Assembly (NCBI GenBank): GCA_965278965.1
Contig: OZ257127.1
Span: 1,178,001-1,242,000, forward strand
DNA: 64,000 nucleotides
Reading direction: 5' to 3'
Source of the DNA: UBA10649 sp965278965
GTDB lineage: Bacteria; Actinomycetota; Actinomycetes; S36-B12
The notes under the pieces were generated by a model that was not told the DNA's origin, ran no database searches, and saw only the letters and a program-made list of their open reading frames with translations. The translations under genes and the position numbers were made by a program. Positions within the stretch are counted from its first letter, which is position 1. Each line of letters opens with the position of its first letter. Of this stretch, positions 16,381 through 24,462 are shown piece by piece.

Positions 16381-17517
16381 CTAGGACGCGGACACCGTCT
16401 CCGGGACCGTGATCGTCCCGTCGATGATCTGCGACGCCAGCTCGTCGGTCTTCGCCTCGAAGGGCTCGACCGCCGGGTTGGACTTGGAGTAGCCGACGCC
16501 CTCCTTGGCCAGGTCGAAGACCTGGACACCGGTGAGCGGAGCACCCTCGACGAACGACTTGATGAAGTCGTACACCGCAACGTCGACGCGCTTGAGCATC
16601 GAGGTGAGGACGACGTCCTTCACGTCGGCCGACGCCGTCAGGTACTGGTCGGAGTCGACGCCGATGGCCCAGCCGCCGGCCGCCTTCGCCGCCTCGAACA
16701 CGCCCGCCCCGGAGCCGCCCGCCGCGTGGTACACGACGTCCGCACCGTTCTGGAACATGCCCTCGGCCGCGACCTTGCCCTTGGCCGGGTCGCCGAAGCC
16801 GCTGAAGTCCGGCGGCTCGGTCAGGTACTTGACCTGGATCTCGATGTCGGGGTTGATCGCCTTCGCGCCAGCCTCGAAGCCCGCCTGGAACTTCTGGATC
16901 AGCGGGACGTTGACGCCGCCGACGAAGCCGACGTTGCCGGTCTTCGACGCCTGCGCGGCGATCGCGCCGACCAGGTAGGAGCCCTGGTTCTCGGCGAACG
17001 TCAGGTTCGCCAGGTTGTCCAGCTGGCTGGACGCGTCATCGATGATCGCGAAGTTCACGTCCGGGTTGGCCTTGGCCACCTTGTCGACGGACACCGCGTA
17101 GGCGAAGCCGACCGCGATGATCGGGTTGTAGCCCGCGTCGACGAGCGAGTTGAGGCGCTCCTCCTTCTGGGCGTCGGTCTCGCCGTTGGTCGCCTCGAGC
17201 TCCTTCGACTCGATGCCGAAGTCCGTCGCGGCGAGGTCGAGACCTGCCGCGGCCGAGTCGTTGAACGACTGGTCGCCACGGCCGCCGATGTCGTAAGCCA
17301 GGCCGACCTTGACGCCCGAGCCGTCCAGGGTCGCGGCGGCCGAGGCCTCCGCCGATGCCGACGCATCGGGAGCCATGGACTCCGACGCCATCGCGCTCGC
17401 CGACGCTGCGGCGGAGGTCGCGGCCGACGACTCGTCGGACGACGAGCTGGAACAGCCCGCCAGCGCCAACGCCGACACGGCGATGACCGCCGCCGCCAGC
17501 TTCAGATTGGTCTTCAA
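16381..17517 (-). CDS. BMP family nucleoside-binding lipoprotein
   Basis: A 378-residue lipoprotein: signal peptide with lipobox ALAGC (Cys22), then a Ser/Ala-rich spacer (about 23-68), then the BMP domain: GLAYDIGGRGDQSFNDSAAAG, YNPIIAVGFAY, TFAENQGSYLVGAIAA, GNVGFVGGVNVPLIQKF and VYHAAGGSGAGVFEAA. These match the PnrA/BmpA purine-nucleoside receptor fold. The start is a TTG, 4 bases after AAGGAGG. As the first gene of the transporter operon it should capture nucleosides outside the membrane for the downstream ATPase and permeases. Confidence 0.92.
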   Translation of the reverse strand: MKTNLKLAAAVIAVSALALAGCSSSSSDESSAATSAAASASAMASESMAPDASASAEASAAATLDGSGVKVGLAYDIGGRGDQSFNDSAAAGLDLAATDFGIESKELEATNGETDAQKEERLNSLVDAGYNPIIAVGFAYAVSVDKVAKANPDVNFAIIDDASSQLDNLANLTFAENQGSYLVGAIAAQASKTGNVGFVGGVNVPLIQKFQAGFEAGAKAINPDIEIQVKYLTEPPDFSGFGDPAKGKVAAEGMFQNGADVVYHAAGGSGAGVFEAAKAAGGWAIGVDSDQYLTASADVKDVVLTSMLKRVDVAVYDFIKSFVEGAPLTGVQVFDLAKEGVGYSKSNPAVEPFEAKTDELASQIIDGTITVPETVSAS

Positions 17518-17625
17518 TGTGCCTCCTTGTCAGTGCGGTCCGCCGAACGGCGGGGCACAGTGCGCCTCACCATAGCCATGGGCCGACGAGCGGCGCGAGC
17601 CGCGAAGGCCCTTCCAGGACGATCG
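17518..17625 (-). promoter_or_regulatory. Probable promoter region of the nucleoside transporter operon
   Basis: This 108-base gap lies between the yjjW stop and the BMP lipoprotein start. On the minus strand it holds a TATGGT hexamer (17571-17566), which could be a -10 box, and an AAGGAGG ribosome site directly before the TTG start. A perfect 6-base inverted repeat CCGCCG-aa-CGGCGG (17540-17553) lies in the expected untranslated leader. No clear -35 was found. Confidence 0.4.
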
Positions 17626-18351
17626 TTACGAGGCAGTAACAATCGCCAGTCCGTTGCGCCGGAGGATGGCCTCGTAGCGCTCACGGTCGGCGTTCGTCGG
17701 CACCGCCCACCCCCGCGCCGGGGACCGCACCCCGTGCGTTGCGAACAGGTTGAGCCGAACCGAAATGTTCGGATCAATTCCCGCGAGCCAGCGAGCGGTC
17801 CGGTCCAGGACCCCGTCGTCGTCGTTCCGCCCGGGAACCAGGAGCAGACGCACCTCACGGAGGCGGTCCAAGTCTGCAAGGAGACGGATCGACGCGAGGA
17901 CGACCGCGTTGTCCCTGCCGGTCAGCTCAACGTGCGTCTGCGGGTCGAGCGCCTTGAGGTCGATCATGGCGCCGTCCATCACCGGTGCGAGGGCGTGCCA
18001 GACCTTGGGTGGGGCGTCGCCGTTGCTGTCGACCAGGGTGGACAGCCCGCACAGCTGCGGGTCGGCCCGGACGGCGGCGAACAGCTCGTGTACGAACTCC
18101 CACTGGACGGTCGCCTCGCCGCCGGACACCGTGATGCCGCTCACATACGGCACGCTGTCGCGTAGCCGCTCCAGCACGTCCGCCACCGTCATCCGCGTCG
18201 CATGCACAGAGTCGGTCGGGATGGTCTGGGGGTTGTGGCAGACCAGGCAGTCGAAGCCGCACCCCTGCAGGAAGATCGCGAACCGGTTGCCCGGGCCGTC
18301 GACCCAGGAGAAGGGGACGACGTCAGCGACGAGTGCCGGCCGTGCTCTCAC
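17626..18351 (-). CDS. yjjW: YjjW-type glycine radical enzyme activase (radical SAM)
   Basis: A 241-residue radical SAM protein. The [4Fe-4S] motif is CGFDCLVC (Cys31, Cys35, Cys38), preceded by FSWVDGPGNRFAIFLQG, the usual activase N-terminus. SGGEATVQWEF is the SAM-binding GGE motif. It should generate a glycyl radical on YjjI. E. coli YjjW is longer (about 287 residues) because of an extra ferredoxin-like cysteine insert, which is missing here. The GTG at 18351 lies inside the end of yjjI (29-base overlap), so the two are coupled. An inverted repeat (arms 17621-17629 and 17636-17644) covers the stop codon. Confidence 0.88.
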   Translation of the reverse strand: MRARPALVADVVPFSWVDGPGNRFAIFLQGCGFDCLVCHNPQTIPTDSVHATRMTVADVLERLRDSVPYVSGITVSGGEATVQWEFVHELFAAVRADPQLCGLSTLVDSNGDAPPKVWHALAPVMDGAMIDLKALDPQTHVELTGRDNAVVLASIRLLADLDRLREVRLLLVPGRNDDDGVLDRTARWLAGIDPNISVRLNLFATHGVRSPARGWAVPTNADRERYEAILRRNGLAIVTAS

Positions 18352-19858
18352 CGCTGACCACCCGCTTGACGGCGCGCCGATCGACGTGCGAGCTGGCGAC
18401 CGAGCCGGCCGCCAGCAGGTCGCTGCCGTGCCGCGCACCGGGCTGGCGGGCCAGGTCGGACTTGCGCACGAGGTACCCGGTTATCCGGATGAAGTCGTTG
18501 CTGTCGAGGTTGAACGTGAAGTCGCGCATCCCGCTCGCGAACGCGCCGCGGATCACGTCGACGACCGCCTGCGGGTTGCCGGTCGCGGTGTCGTCGAACG
18601 ACAGCACGTCACTGATCCCGGCCGGGAACAGCCGGTGGTGGCGGGCGACCGTCCGCAGGTGCTCGCGCAGCGGCGGCTCGGTTCCGACCGGGATGCGGGT
18701 GCCTGCCGTGACGTCCACGTCGAGGTCGATACCGGCCTGGGAGTGCGCGAGCGCGTGCCCGTCGCTGCCGGCGCAGTACGGCATGGGCCGCCGCTGCACC
18801 CATGCCGCGATCGTCGACGTGATCCGGAAAGCGAGGTCGTCGGCGGCATCGTCGTGCCCGTAGGTGCCGATGCCCCCCTCGCGCTCCATGAGCAGGTTCG
18901 TCGCCTCGGCAAGGCCGAAGACGCCGAACATCGCGGAGAACCGGCCGAGGGAGAGCAGGCCCTCGCGCACCAGCCAGTCGGACTCGAAGAACCCGGCCTC
19001 GTCGACCAGGAACCGGATCCGCGCGTCCATCAGCTCGGCTGTCAGCTCCAGGTGCTCGGGAAGCACCGCCGTGAGGTAGGAGTCCACCCCATTGGCGCAG
19101 GCAAGCACGGACTCCTTGAGGTTGATCCGCACGAGCGTGTGCGATCCGCCGCCGATCCGCAGCGAGTTGTAGCAGCTGACCGCCGCGTAGTCCGGGCCGA
19201 GGTCGTTGCGCATCATCGGGTCGTTGACGAAGTGCGGCTTTCCGCACGCGAACACCGTGCGCACAGCGTCGAGCAGGTAGTCGTCGCTGGTGCGGACCGG
19301 GTCGACCTTGAGCGTGATGTTCGGCACGACCTGGAGCAGCTCGCGCTCCAGGCGCAAGATCGCCCGCGCGACGCGGTTGTCGACCGGACTCAGGTCGGCG
19401 TGCGCGAACGCGTCGGGGAACATCCGGTCCAGGCACAGCCAGAACCGGCGGAGTCGGACGGCGAGCGCGTCGTCGTCGACATCTTCCGCGAACGGCAGGA
19501 GAAGCGCGTCGAGGTCGCCGAAGTAGACCGGGTACCCCGTGATCGATGGCACGTTCGCGTAGGCGATGAGCAGGTGGGCGAGCGCGTCGTCGAGGTCGCG
19601 GGCCGGTGGAAGCTCGAGGAAGGCAGAGCCGTTCGCAAGCAGCCGCGCGTAGTCCGGGAGGGTGTAGCGCGGCCGGTAGGGCGCGTTGCCCTCGTGCATA
19701 TCGCAGACGATCCCGCAGTCCATCGCGGCGCCGCACGCGCCGCTGACCGGCGGGGGCTCCAGCAGGTTCTCCGCCAGACCGGCGAGCGCCTGGACTCGTT
19801 GGCGGTATGTCAGATCCGGGTCGGTCACGGTCGCGCGGATCGCGTCGAGGGTCGTCAC
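18323..19858 (-). CDS. yjjI: YjjI family glycyl radical enzyme
   Basis: A 511-residue protein, close to the 516 of E. coli YjjI. The glycyl radical loop is DFIRITGYLV, with the radical glycine near residue 461. AAVSCYNSLRIGGGSHTLVRINL holds a cysteine that could be the catalytic thiyl residue, and GACGAAMDCGIVCDMHEGNAPY is a further Cys-rich segment. The tail after the glycine is about 50 residues. The GTG start has no Shine-Dalgarno, but TACGAT lies 7 bases upstream (leaderless). I know of no settled reaction for YjjI. Its placement directly upstream of nucleoside uptake and deo genes repeats the E. coli layout and suggests a role in (deoxy)ribose breakdown without oxygen. Confidence 0.88.
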   Translation of the reverse strand: MTTLDAIRATVTDPDLTYRQRVQALAGLAENLLEPPPVSGACGAAMDCGIVCDMHEGNAPYRPRYTLPDYARLLANGSAFLELPPARDLDDALAHLLIAYANVPSITGYPVYFGDLDALLLPFAEDVDDDALAVRLRRFWLCLDRMFPDAFAHADLSPVDNRVARAILRLERELLQVVPNITLKVDPVRTSDDYLLDAVRTVFACGKPHFVNDPMMRNDLGPDYAAVSCYNSLRIGGGSHTLVRINLKESVLACANGVDSYLTAVLPEHLELTAELMDARIRFLVDEAGFFESDWLVREGLLSLGRFSAMFGVFGLAEATNLLMEREGGIGTYGHDDAADDLAFRITSTIAAWVQRRPMPYCAGSDGHALAHSQAGIDLDVDVTAGTRIPVGTEPPLREHLRTVARHHRLFPAGISDVLSFDDTATGNPQAVVDVIRGAFASGMRDFTFNLDSNDFIRITGYLVRKSDLARQPGARHGSDLLAAGSVASSHVDRRAVKRVVSGESTAGTRR

Positions 19859-19864
19859 GCGATC

Positions 19865-19886
19865 GATCGTACGGATACGAACGATC
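19865..19886. promoter_or_regulatory. 22-base imperfect palindrome over the yjjI promoter (candidate operator)
   Basis: The arms GATCGTACG (19865-19873) and CGAACGATC (19878-19886) are complementary except at one position, around a 4-base centre. The palindrome covers the putative yjjI -10 hexamer TACGAT and ends 7 bases before its GTG. A repressor bound here would block yjjI-yjjW transcription. It is also within the 87-base divergent gap to the P450 gene, so both could be affected. The regulator is not identified. Confidence 0.5.
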
Positions 19887-19945
19887 TCCTTGGCCGGCCG
19901 AAGGTCCCGACCTTCCCGCCGTCGGGTCGCCGGTACCGTACGGCC

Positions 19946-21142
19946 GTGCACCGCGTGGATCTCGACCTCGAAGACCCGGAATTCGTCCGCGACCCGTATC
20001 CCACGCTCGCGCAGTGGCGCGACCAGGGCCCGGTCGTGTGGCACGAGGGCCTGGGCATGCACCTGGCCTGCTCACTGGACTCGGCGAACGCCGTGCTCCG
20101 GGCGAAATCCCTCGGCCGCATCTGGGTCGACCGGGAGCCCGACGATCTCTGGCGGACCTTCAACTGGCTGCACTCCGACTCGATCCTGGAGTCCGAGCCG
20201 CCGAAGCACACCCGCCTGCGGGCGATCGTGGCCGGCGCGTTCGCCCGCGGACGCATCGAGCGACTGCGGCCGGCGATCGAGGAGATCGCCGACGACCTCC
20301 TCGACGCCGCCGAACAGCGGCAGGCCGAGACCGGCTCGTTCGACCTGATCGAGGACTACGCCGAGCCCCTGCCGGTCGCCGTCATCGCCGAGCTCCTTGG
20401 CGTGCCGGCCGACCGGCGTGACGACCTGCGGACGTGGTCGCAGCGCATCGTGCGGATGTACGACTACCGCCGGACCGAGCAGGACGAGGTGCTCGCGCGA
20501 TCCGCGGCCGACGAGTTCGCCGCGTTCATGGGCGAGCTCGCGCAGGAGCGTCGGCTCGCGCCCGGCGACGACCTCCTCACGCACCTCGCGCAGGTGGAGG
20601 CGGAGGGCGAGCGGCTCAGCGAGCGCGAGCTGGTCGCCACCGCGGTACTTCTGCTGAACGCCGGCCACGAGGCGAGCGTCAACGGCTTCGGCAACGGCGT
20701 GGTGTCGTTGTTCGACCACCCTGACCAGCTCGCCCGTCTCGCCGCATCCCCCGAGGAGCTCTCGGGCACGGCGATCGAGGAGATGCTCCGCTTCGACTCC
20801 CCGCTCCAGCTCTTCGAGCGGACGGCGACGGCGGACACGGAGGTTGCCGGGGTGCGACTGCGCGCCGGGCAGAAGGTCGCCGCGCTCCTCGGAGCCGCGA
20901 ACCGCGACCCGGCGGCGTTCGCGGACGTCGACACGTTCGTCGTCGACCGCTCCCCCAACGCGCACATCGCCTTCGGCGCCGGCATCCACTTCTGCCTCGG
21001 CGCCCCGCTCGCCCGGCTCGAGCTCGGGGTGACGGTGCCGCGGCTGCTGGCCCGGATGCCCGCGCTGCACGCCGCGGGCGAGCCGACCCGGCGGGACACG
21101 TTCGTCCTGCGCGGCTACACGCACGTCCCCGTCGCGGCCTAG
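19946..21142 (+). CDS. Cytochrome P450
   Basis: A 398-residue soluble bacterial P450. The oxygen-binding helix has LLNAGHEASVNG, the ExxR pair is EEMLR, and the haem loop is FGAGIHFCLGAPLARLEL with Cys350 as thiolate ligand. The GTG at 19946 follows a TACCGT hexamer by 6 bases, suggesting leaderless transcription, and gives a standard N-terminus (DLEDPEFVRDPYPTLAQWR). No ferredoxin or reductase gene is adjacent, so electrons come from elsewhere. Substrate unknown. It is divergent from yjjI across 87 bases. Confidence 0.93.
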   Translation: MHRVDLDLEDPEFVRDPYPTLAQWRDQGPVVWHEGLGMHLACSLDSANAVLRAKSLGRIWVDREPDDLWRTFNWLHSDSILESEPPKHTRLRAIVAGAFARGRIERLRPAIEEIADDLLDAAEQRQAETGSFDLIEDYAEPLPVAVIAELLGVPADRRDDLRTWSQRIVRMYDYRRTEQDEVLARSAADEFAAFMGELAQERRLAPGDDLLTHLAQVEAEGERLSERELVATAVLLLNAGHEASVNGFGNGVVSLFDHPDQLARLAASPEELSGTAIEEMLRFDSPLQLFERTATADTEVAGVRLRAGQKVAALLGAANRDPAAFADVDTFVVDRSPNAHIAFGAGIHFCLGAPLARLELGVTVPRLLARMPALHAAGEPTRRDTFVLRGYTHVPVAA

Positions 21143-21178
21143 CTCCGGCCCACCCCGACACCCCGCCGACCTTCACCC

Positions 21179-21241
21179 CGCCGACCTTGAGGTTGGCGAC
21201 GATATTCGGGCCGATCTGCGTCGCCAACCTCAAGGTCGGCG
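21179..21241. terminator. Perfect 22-base inverted repeat between convergent genes (bidirectional terminator or extragenic repeat)
   Basis: Arms 21179-21200 and 21220-21241 are exact reverse complements with a 19-base loop. The element lies between the 3' ends of the P450 (plus) and MeaB (minus) genes. The sequence CCGCCGACCTT also occurs just before it (21164-21174), so part of the left arm is directly repeated. The length and perfection exceed what a terminator needs, so it may be a member of a dispersed repeat family. Confidence 0.7.
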
Positions 21242-21264
21242 CGTGAAGAGTTCGGGGTCGCGGC

Positions 21265-22254
21265 CTAGCGGGTGGCGTAGGCGGCGAGCAGACGCTCGGC
21301 GGCAACCGTCGCCGGCAGCCGGCCGGCGAGCACGTCGTCCTCCACGTCGGCGAGGACCGAGCGGACCGCCGGGTGCTCGCGGAGATCGTCCAGCAGCCGG
21401 TCGGAGACCATCGACCACATCCAGCGCAGCTGCTGGTCCTGCCGCCGCCGCTCGAACGAACCGTCGACGCGGCCGACGTCCCAGAACCGCTGGACCTCCG
21501 ACCAGATCTCGTCGAGGCCGACGTTCTCCACCGCCGAGCACGTCAGGACCGGCGGCACCCAGGCGGCCCCAGCCGGGGTCATCAGACGCATGGCCTGTCG
21601 GTAGTCCGCGGCCGCGGTGCGCGCCCGGGTCACGTTGTCGCCGTCGGCCTTGTTGACGGCGACGAGGTCGGCGAGCTCGAGCACGCCGCGCTTGATGCCC
21701 TGCAGCTGGTCTCCCGCACCGGCCAGCATGAGGACGACGAACACGTCGACCATGTCGGCGACGGTGGTCTCGCTCTGCCCGACGCCGACCGTCTCAACGA
21801 CTACGAGGTCGAAGCCGGCGGCCTCGACGAGCGCGATCGTCTCCCGCGTCGCCCGAGCGACGCCGCCCAGCGTGGTCCCGGCCGGCGATGGCCGGATGTA
21901 GGCGTTCGGATCGGTCGACAGCCGCTCCATCCGGGTCTTGTCACCCAGGACCGCGCCACCCGTGCGCGACGAGCTCGGGTCCACCGCAAGGACGGCGACG
22001 TGGTGGCCGGAGCCCGTGAGGTTGGTCCCCAGCTGGTCGATGAAGGTCGACTTGCCGACCCCCGGGACCCCGGTGATGCCGATGCGACGGGCCGAGCCGA
22101 CGTCCGGCAGCAGAGCCGTGAGCAGCTCGGCGGCCTGCTCACGATGGTCGGGACGGCGGCTCTCGACGAGGGTGATGGCGCGCGCCAGCATGACCCGGTC
22201 GCCCGCACGCACGCGCGCGGCGATCTCCGGGACGGCGGGCAGCGGCGTCCTCAT
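21265..22254 (-). CDS. meaB: Methylmalonyl-CoA mutase-associated GTPase MeaB
   Basis: A 329-residue G3E-type GTPase that guards B12 loading and reactivation of methylmalonyl-CoA mutase. Walker A is GVPGVGKST (62-70), then LAVDPSSSRTGGAVLGDKTRM, the Walker B region VVVETVGVGQSE and the base-recognition NKAD motif. It starts 12 bases after the mutB stop, as expected for the mutA-mutB-meaB order. Confidence 0.95.
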   Translation of the reverse strand: MRTPLPAVPEIAARVRAGDRVMLARAITLVESRRPDHREQAAELLTALLPDVGSARRIGITGVPGVGKSTFIDQLGTNLTGSGHHVAVLAVDPSSSRTGGAVLGDKTRMERLSTDPNAYIRPSPAGTTLGGVARATRETIALVEAAGFDLVVVETVGVGQSETTVADMVDVFVVLMLAGAGDQLQGIKRGVLELADLVAVNKADGDNVTRARTAAADYRQAMRLMTPAGAAWVPPVLTCSAVENVGLDEIWSEVQRFWDVGRVDGSFERRRQDQQLRWMWSMVSDRLLDDLREHPAVRSVLADVEDDVLAGRLPATVAAERLLAAYATR

Positions 22255-22266
22255 GGGCGGACCGGC

Positions 22267-24462
22267 TCAGCCGGCTGCGCCGGAGGGGCGGTCCAGGAGC
22301 GTCCGCAGCAGGTCCTCGGCCGCAGTGGAGATGACCGTGCCGGGCGGGAAGATGGCGGCGGCGCCAGCGGCCCGCAGCTCGTCGAAGTCCTGCGGGGGGA
22401 TGACGCCGCCGACCACCACGAGGATGTCGGACCGGCCGAGCTCGGCGAGCGCGTCCCGTAGCTGCGGGACGAGCGTGAGGTGGCCCGCCGCTAGCGACGA
22501 CGCACCGACGATGTCGACGTCGGCCTCGACGGCGAGCCGCGCAGCCTCCTGCGGTGTCTGGAACAGCGGCCCGATGTCGACGACGAACCCGAGGTCGGCG
22601 AACGCCGACGCGATCACCTTCTGCCCGCGGTCATGGCCGTCCTGGCCCATCTTCGCGACGAGGATGCGCGGACGCCGGCCCTCGGCCTGCTCGAACCGCT
22701 CGACGAGCTCGTGCACGCGCTCGACCGCAGCGCTGCTCTCGCCCATCTCCTGACGGTACACGCCGCTGATCGACCGGATGTCGGCTCGATGGCGGCCCCA
22801 GACGTTCTCCAGCGCAAGGCTGATCTCCCCGACCGTGGCCTTGGCACGAGCCGCGTCGACGGCGAGCGCGAGCAGGTTCCCGGACCCCTCTCGAGCGGCC
22901 CGCTCGATCGCGGCGAGGGCCTCCTGGACCTGCCCCGCGTCCCGCTCGGCGCGCAGCTGGACGAGCTTGGCGAGCTGGCCCTCGCGGACGGCGGCGTTGT
23001 CGACCTTGAGCACGTCGATCTGCTCGTCCTGCTCCGGGACGAAGCAGTTCACGCCGATGACCGCCTGCCGGCCGGAGTCGATCCGCGCCTGGGTGCGTGC
23101 GGCGGCCTCCTCGATGCGCAGCTTCGGGATGCCGGCCTCGATCGCCTTGGCCATGCCGCCGAGCTCCTCGACCTCGGTGATGTGGGACCACGCCCGCTCG
23201 GCCAGCTGCCGGGTCAGCCGCTCGACGTAGTAGCTGCCGCCCCACGGGTCGACGACGCGGCACGTACCGGACTCCTGCTGCAGGAAGAGCTGCGTGTTGC
23301 GGGCGATCCGTGCGGAGAAGTCGGTCGGCAGCGCGAGCGCCTCGTCGAGCGCGTTCGTGTGCAGGCTCTGCGTGTGGCCCTGCGTCGACGCCATCGCCTC
23401 GATGCACGTGCGCATGACGTTGTTGTAGACGTCCTGCGCGGTCAGCGACCAGCCCGAGGTCTGGGAGTGCGTCCGCAGGGAGAGCGCCTTGGGGTTGCCC
23501 GGCTCGAACTGCTTGACGAGCTTGGCCCACAGGAGCCGGGCCGCCCGCATCTTGGCGATCTCCATGAAGAAGTTCATGCCGATCGCCCAGAAGAACGACA
23601 GGCGCGGGGCGAACGCGTCGACCGGCATCCCGGCCGCGATGCCGGCGCGCAGGTACTCGACGCCGTCGGCCAGCGTGTAGGCGAGCTCCAGGTCGGCCGT
23701 CGCCCCGGCCTCCTGCATGTGGTAGCCGGAGATGGAGATCGAGTTGAACTTGGGCATGCGCTCCGACGTGAAGGAGAAGATGTCGGAGATGATCCGCATC
23801 GACGGTGCCGGCGGGTAGATGTAGGTGTTGCGGACCATGAACTCCTTGAGGATGTCGTTCTGGATGGTCCCGGCCAGCTTCTCGGGCGCGACCCCCTGCT
23901 CCTCCGCGGCCACGATGTAGAGCGCGAGGATCGGCAGCACGGCGCCGTTCATCGTCATCGAGACCGACATCTGGTCCAGCGGGATGCCGGCGAACAGCTC
24001 GCGCATGTCCATGATCGAGTCGATCGCGACGCCGGCCATGCCGACGTCGCCCTGCACGCGCGGGTGGTCGGAGTCATAGCCGCGGTGCGTCGCGAGGTCG
24101 AAGGCGACCGAGAGCCCCTTCTGGCCCTGCGCCAGGTTGCGTCGGTAGAACGCGTTGGAGTCAGCCGCCGTCGAGAACCCGGCGTACTGACGGACGGTCC
24201 ACGGCTGGTTGACGTACATCGTCGGGTACGGCCCGCGCAGGAACGGCGCGATCCCCGGGAAGGTGCGCAGGTGATCGAGCCCCTCGAGGTCCGCGGCGGA
24301 GTACAGCGGTGCGACCTCGATGCCCTCCGGCGTGTGCCAGGCAAGGGAGGCCGGGTCCGATCCCGTGAGCGTGGTGACCGTCTCCGCCCAGGCGGCGCGG
24401 TCGGGGTGGGGGCTGCGCGACGGGAGGGGCACGCCGGCGAAGTCGGGGATCGGGGTGCTCAT
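22267..24462 (-). CDS. mutB: Methylmalonyl-CoA mutase, large (catalytic) subunit
   Basis: A 731-residue B12 enzyme interconverting succinyl-CoA and methylmalonyl-CoA. The N-terminal barrel contains RGPYPTMYVNQPWTVRQYAG and SVSMTMNGAVLP, and the C-terminal cobalamin domain has the base-off motif KMGQDGHDRGQKV (about residues 604-616) plus VDIVGASSLAAGH and VVGGVIPPQDF. It is joined to mutA by an ATGA overlap. With MeaB it links propionyl-CoA (or odd-chain and branched amino acid breakdown) to the TCA cycle, whose sdh genes start 2 kb away. Confidence 0.97.
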   Translation of the reverse strand: MSTPIPDFAGVPLPSRSPHPDRAAWAETVTTLTGSDPASLAWHTPEGIEVAPLYSAADLEGLDHLRTFPGIAPFLRGPYPTMYVNQPWTVRQYAGFSTAADSNAFYRRNLAQGQKGLSVAFDLATHRGYDSDHPRVQGDVGMAGVAIDSIMDMRELFAGIPLDQMSVSMTMNGAVLPILALYIVAAEEQGVAPEKLAGTIQNDILKEFMVRNTYIYPPAPSMRIISDIFSFTSERMPKFNSISISGYHMQEAGATADLELAYTLADGVEYLRAGIAAGMPVDAFAPRLSFFWAIGMNFFMEIAKMRAARLLWAKLVKQFEPGNPKALSLRTHSQTSGWSLTAQDVYNNVMRTCIEAMASTQGHTQSLHTNALDEALALPTDFSARIARNTQLFLQQESGTCRVVDPWGGSYYVERLTRQLAERAWSHITEVEELGGMAKAIEAGIPKLRIEEAAARTQARIDSGRQAVIGVNCFVPEQDEQIDVLKVDNAAVREGQLAKLVQLRAERDAGQVQEALAAIERAAREGSGNLLALAVDAARAKATVGEISLALENVWGRHRADIRSISGVYRQEMGESSAAVERVHELVERFEQAEGRRPRILVAKMGQDGHDRGQKVIASAFADLGFVVDIGPLFQTPQEAARLAVEADVDIVGASSLAAGHLTLVPQLRDALAELGRSDILVVVGGVIPPQDFDELRAAGAAAIFPPGTVISTAAEDLLRTLLDRPSGAAG

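Noticed and set aside
17621..17644. Inverted repeat over the yjjW stop as a terminator
   Set aside because: The stem is only 9 bases with one mismatch, not GC-rich, and lacks a T-run. I keep it only as a possible regulatory half-site, not as a terminator.
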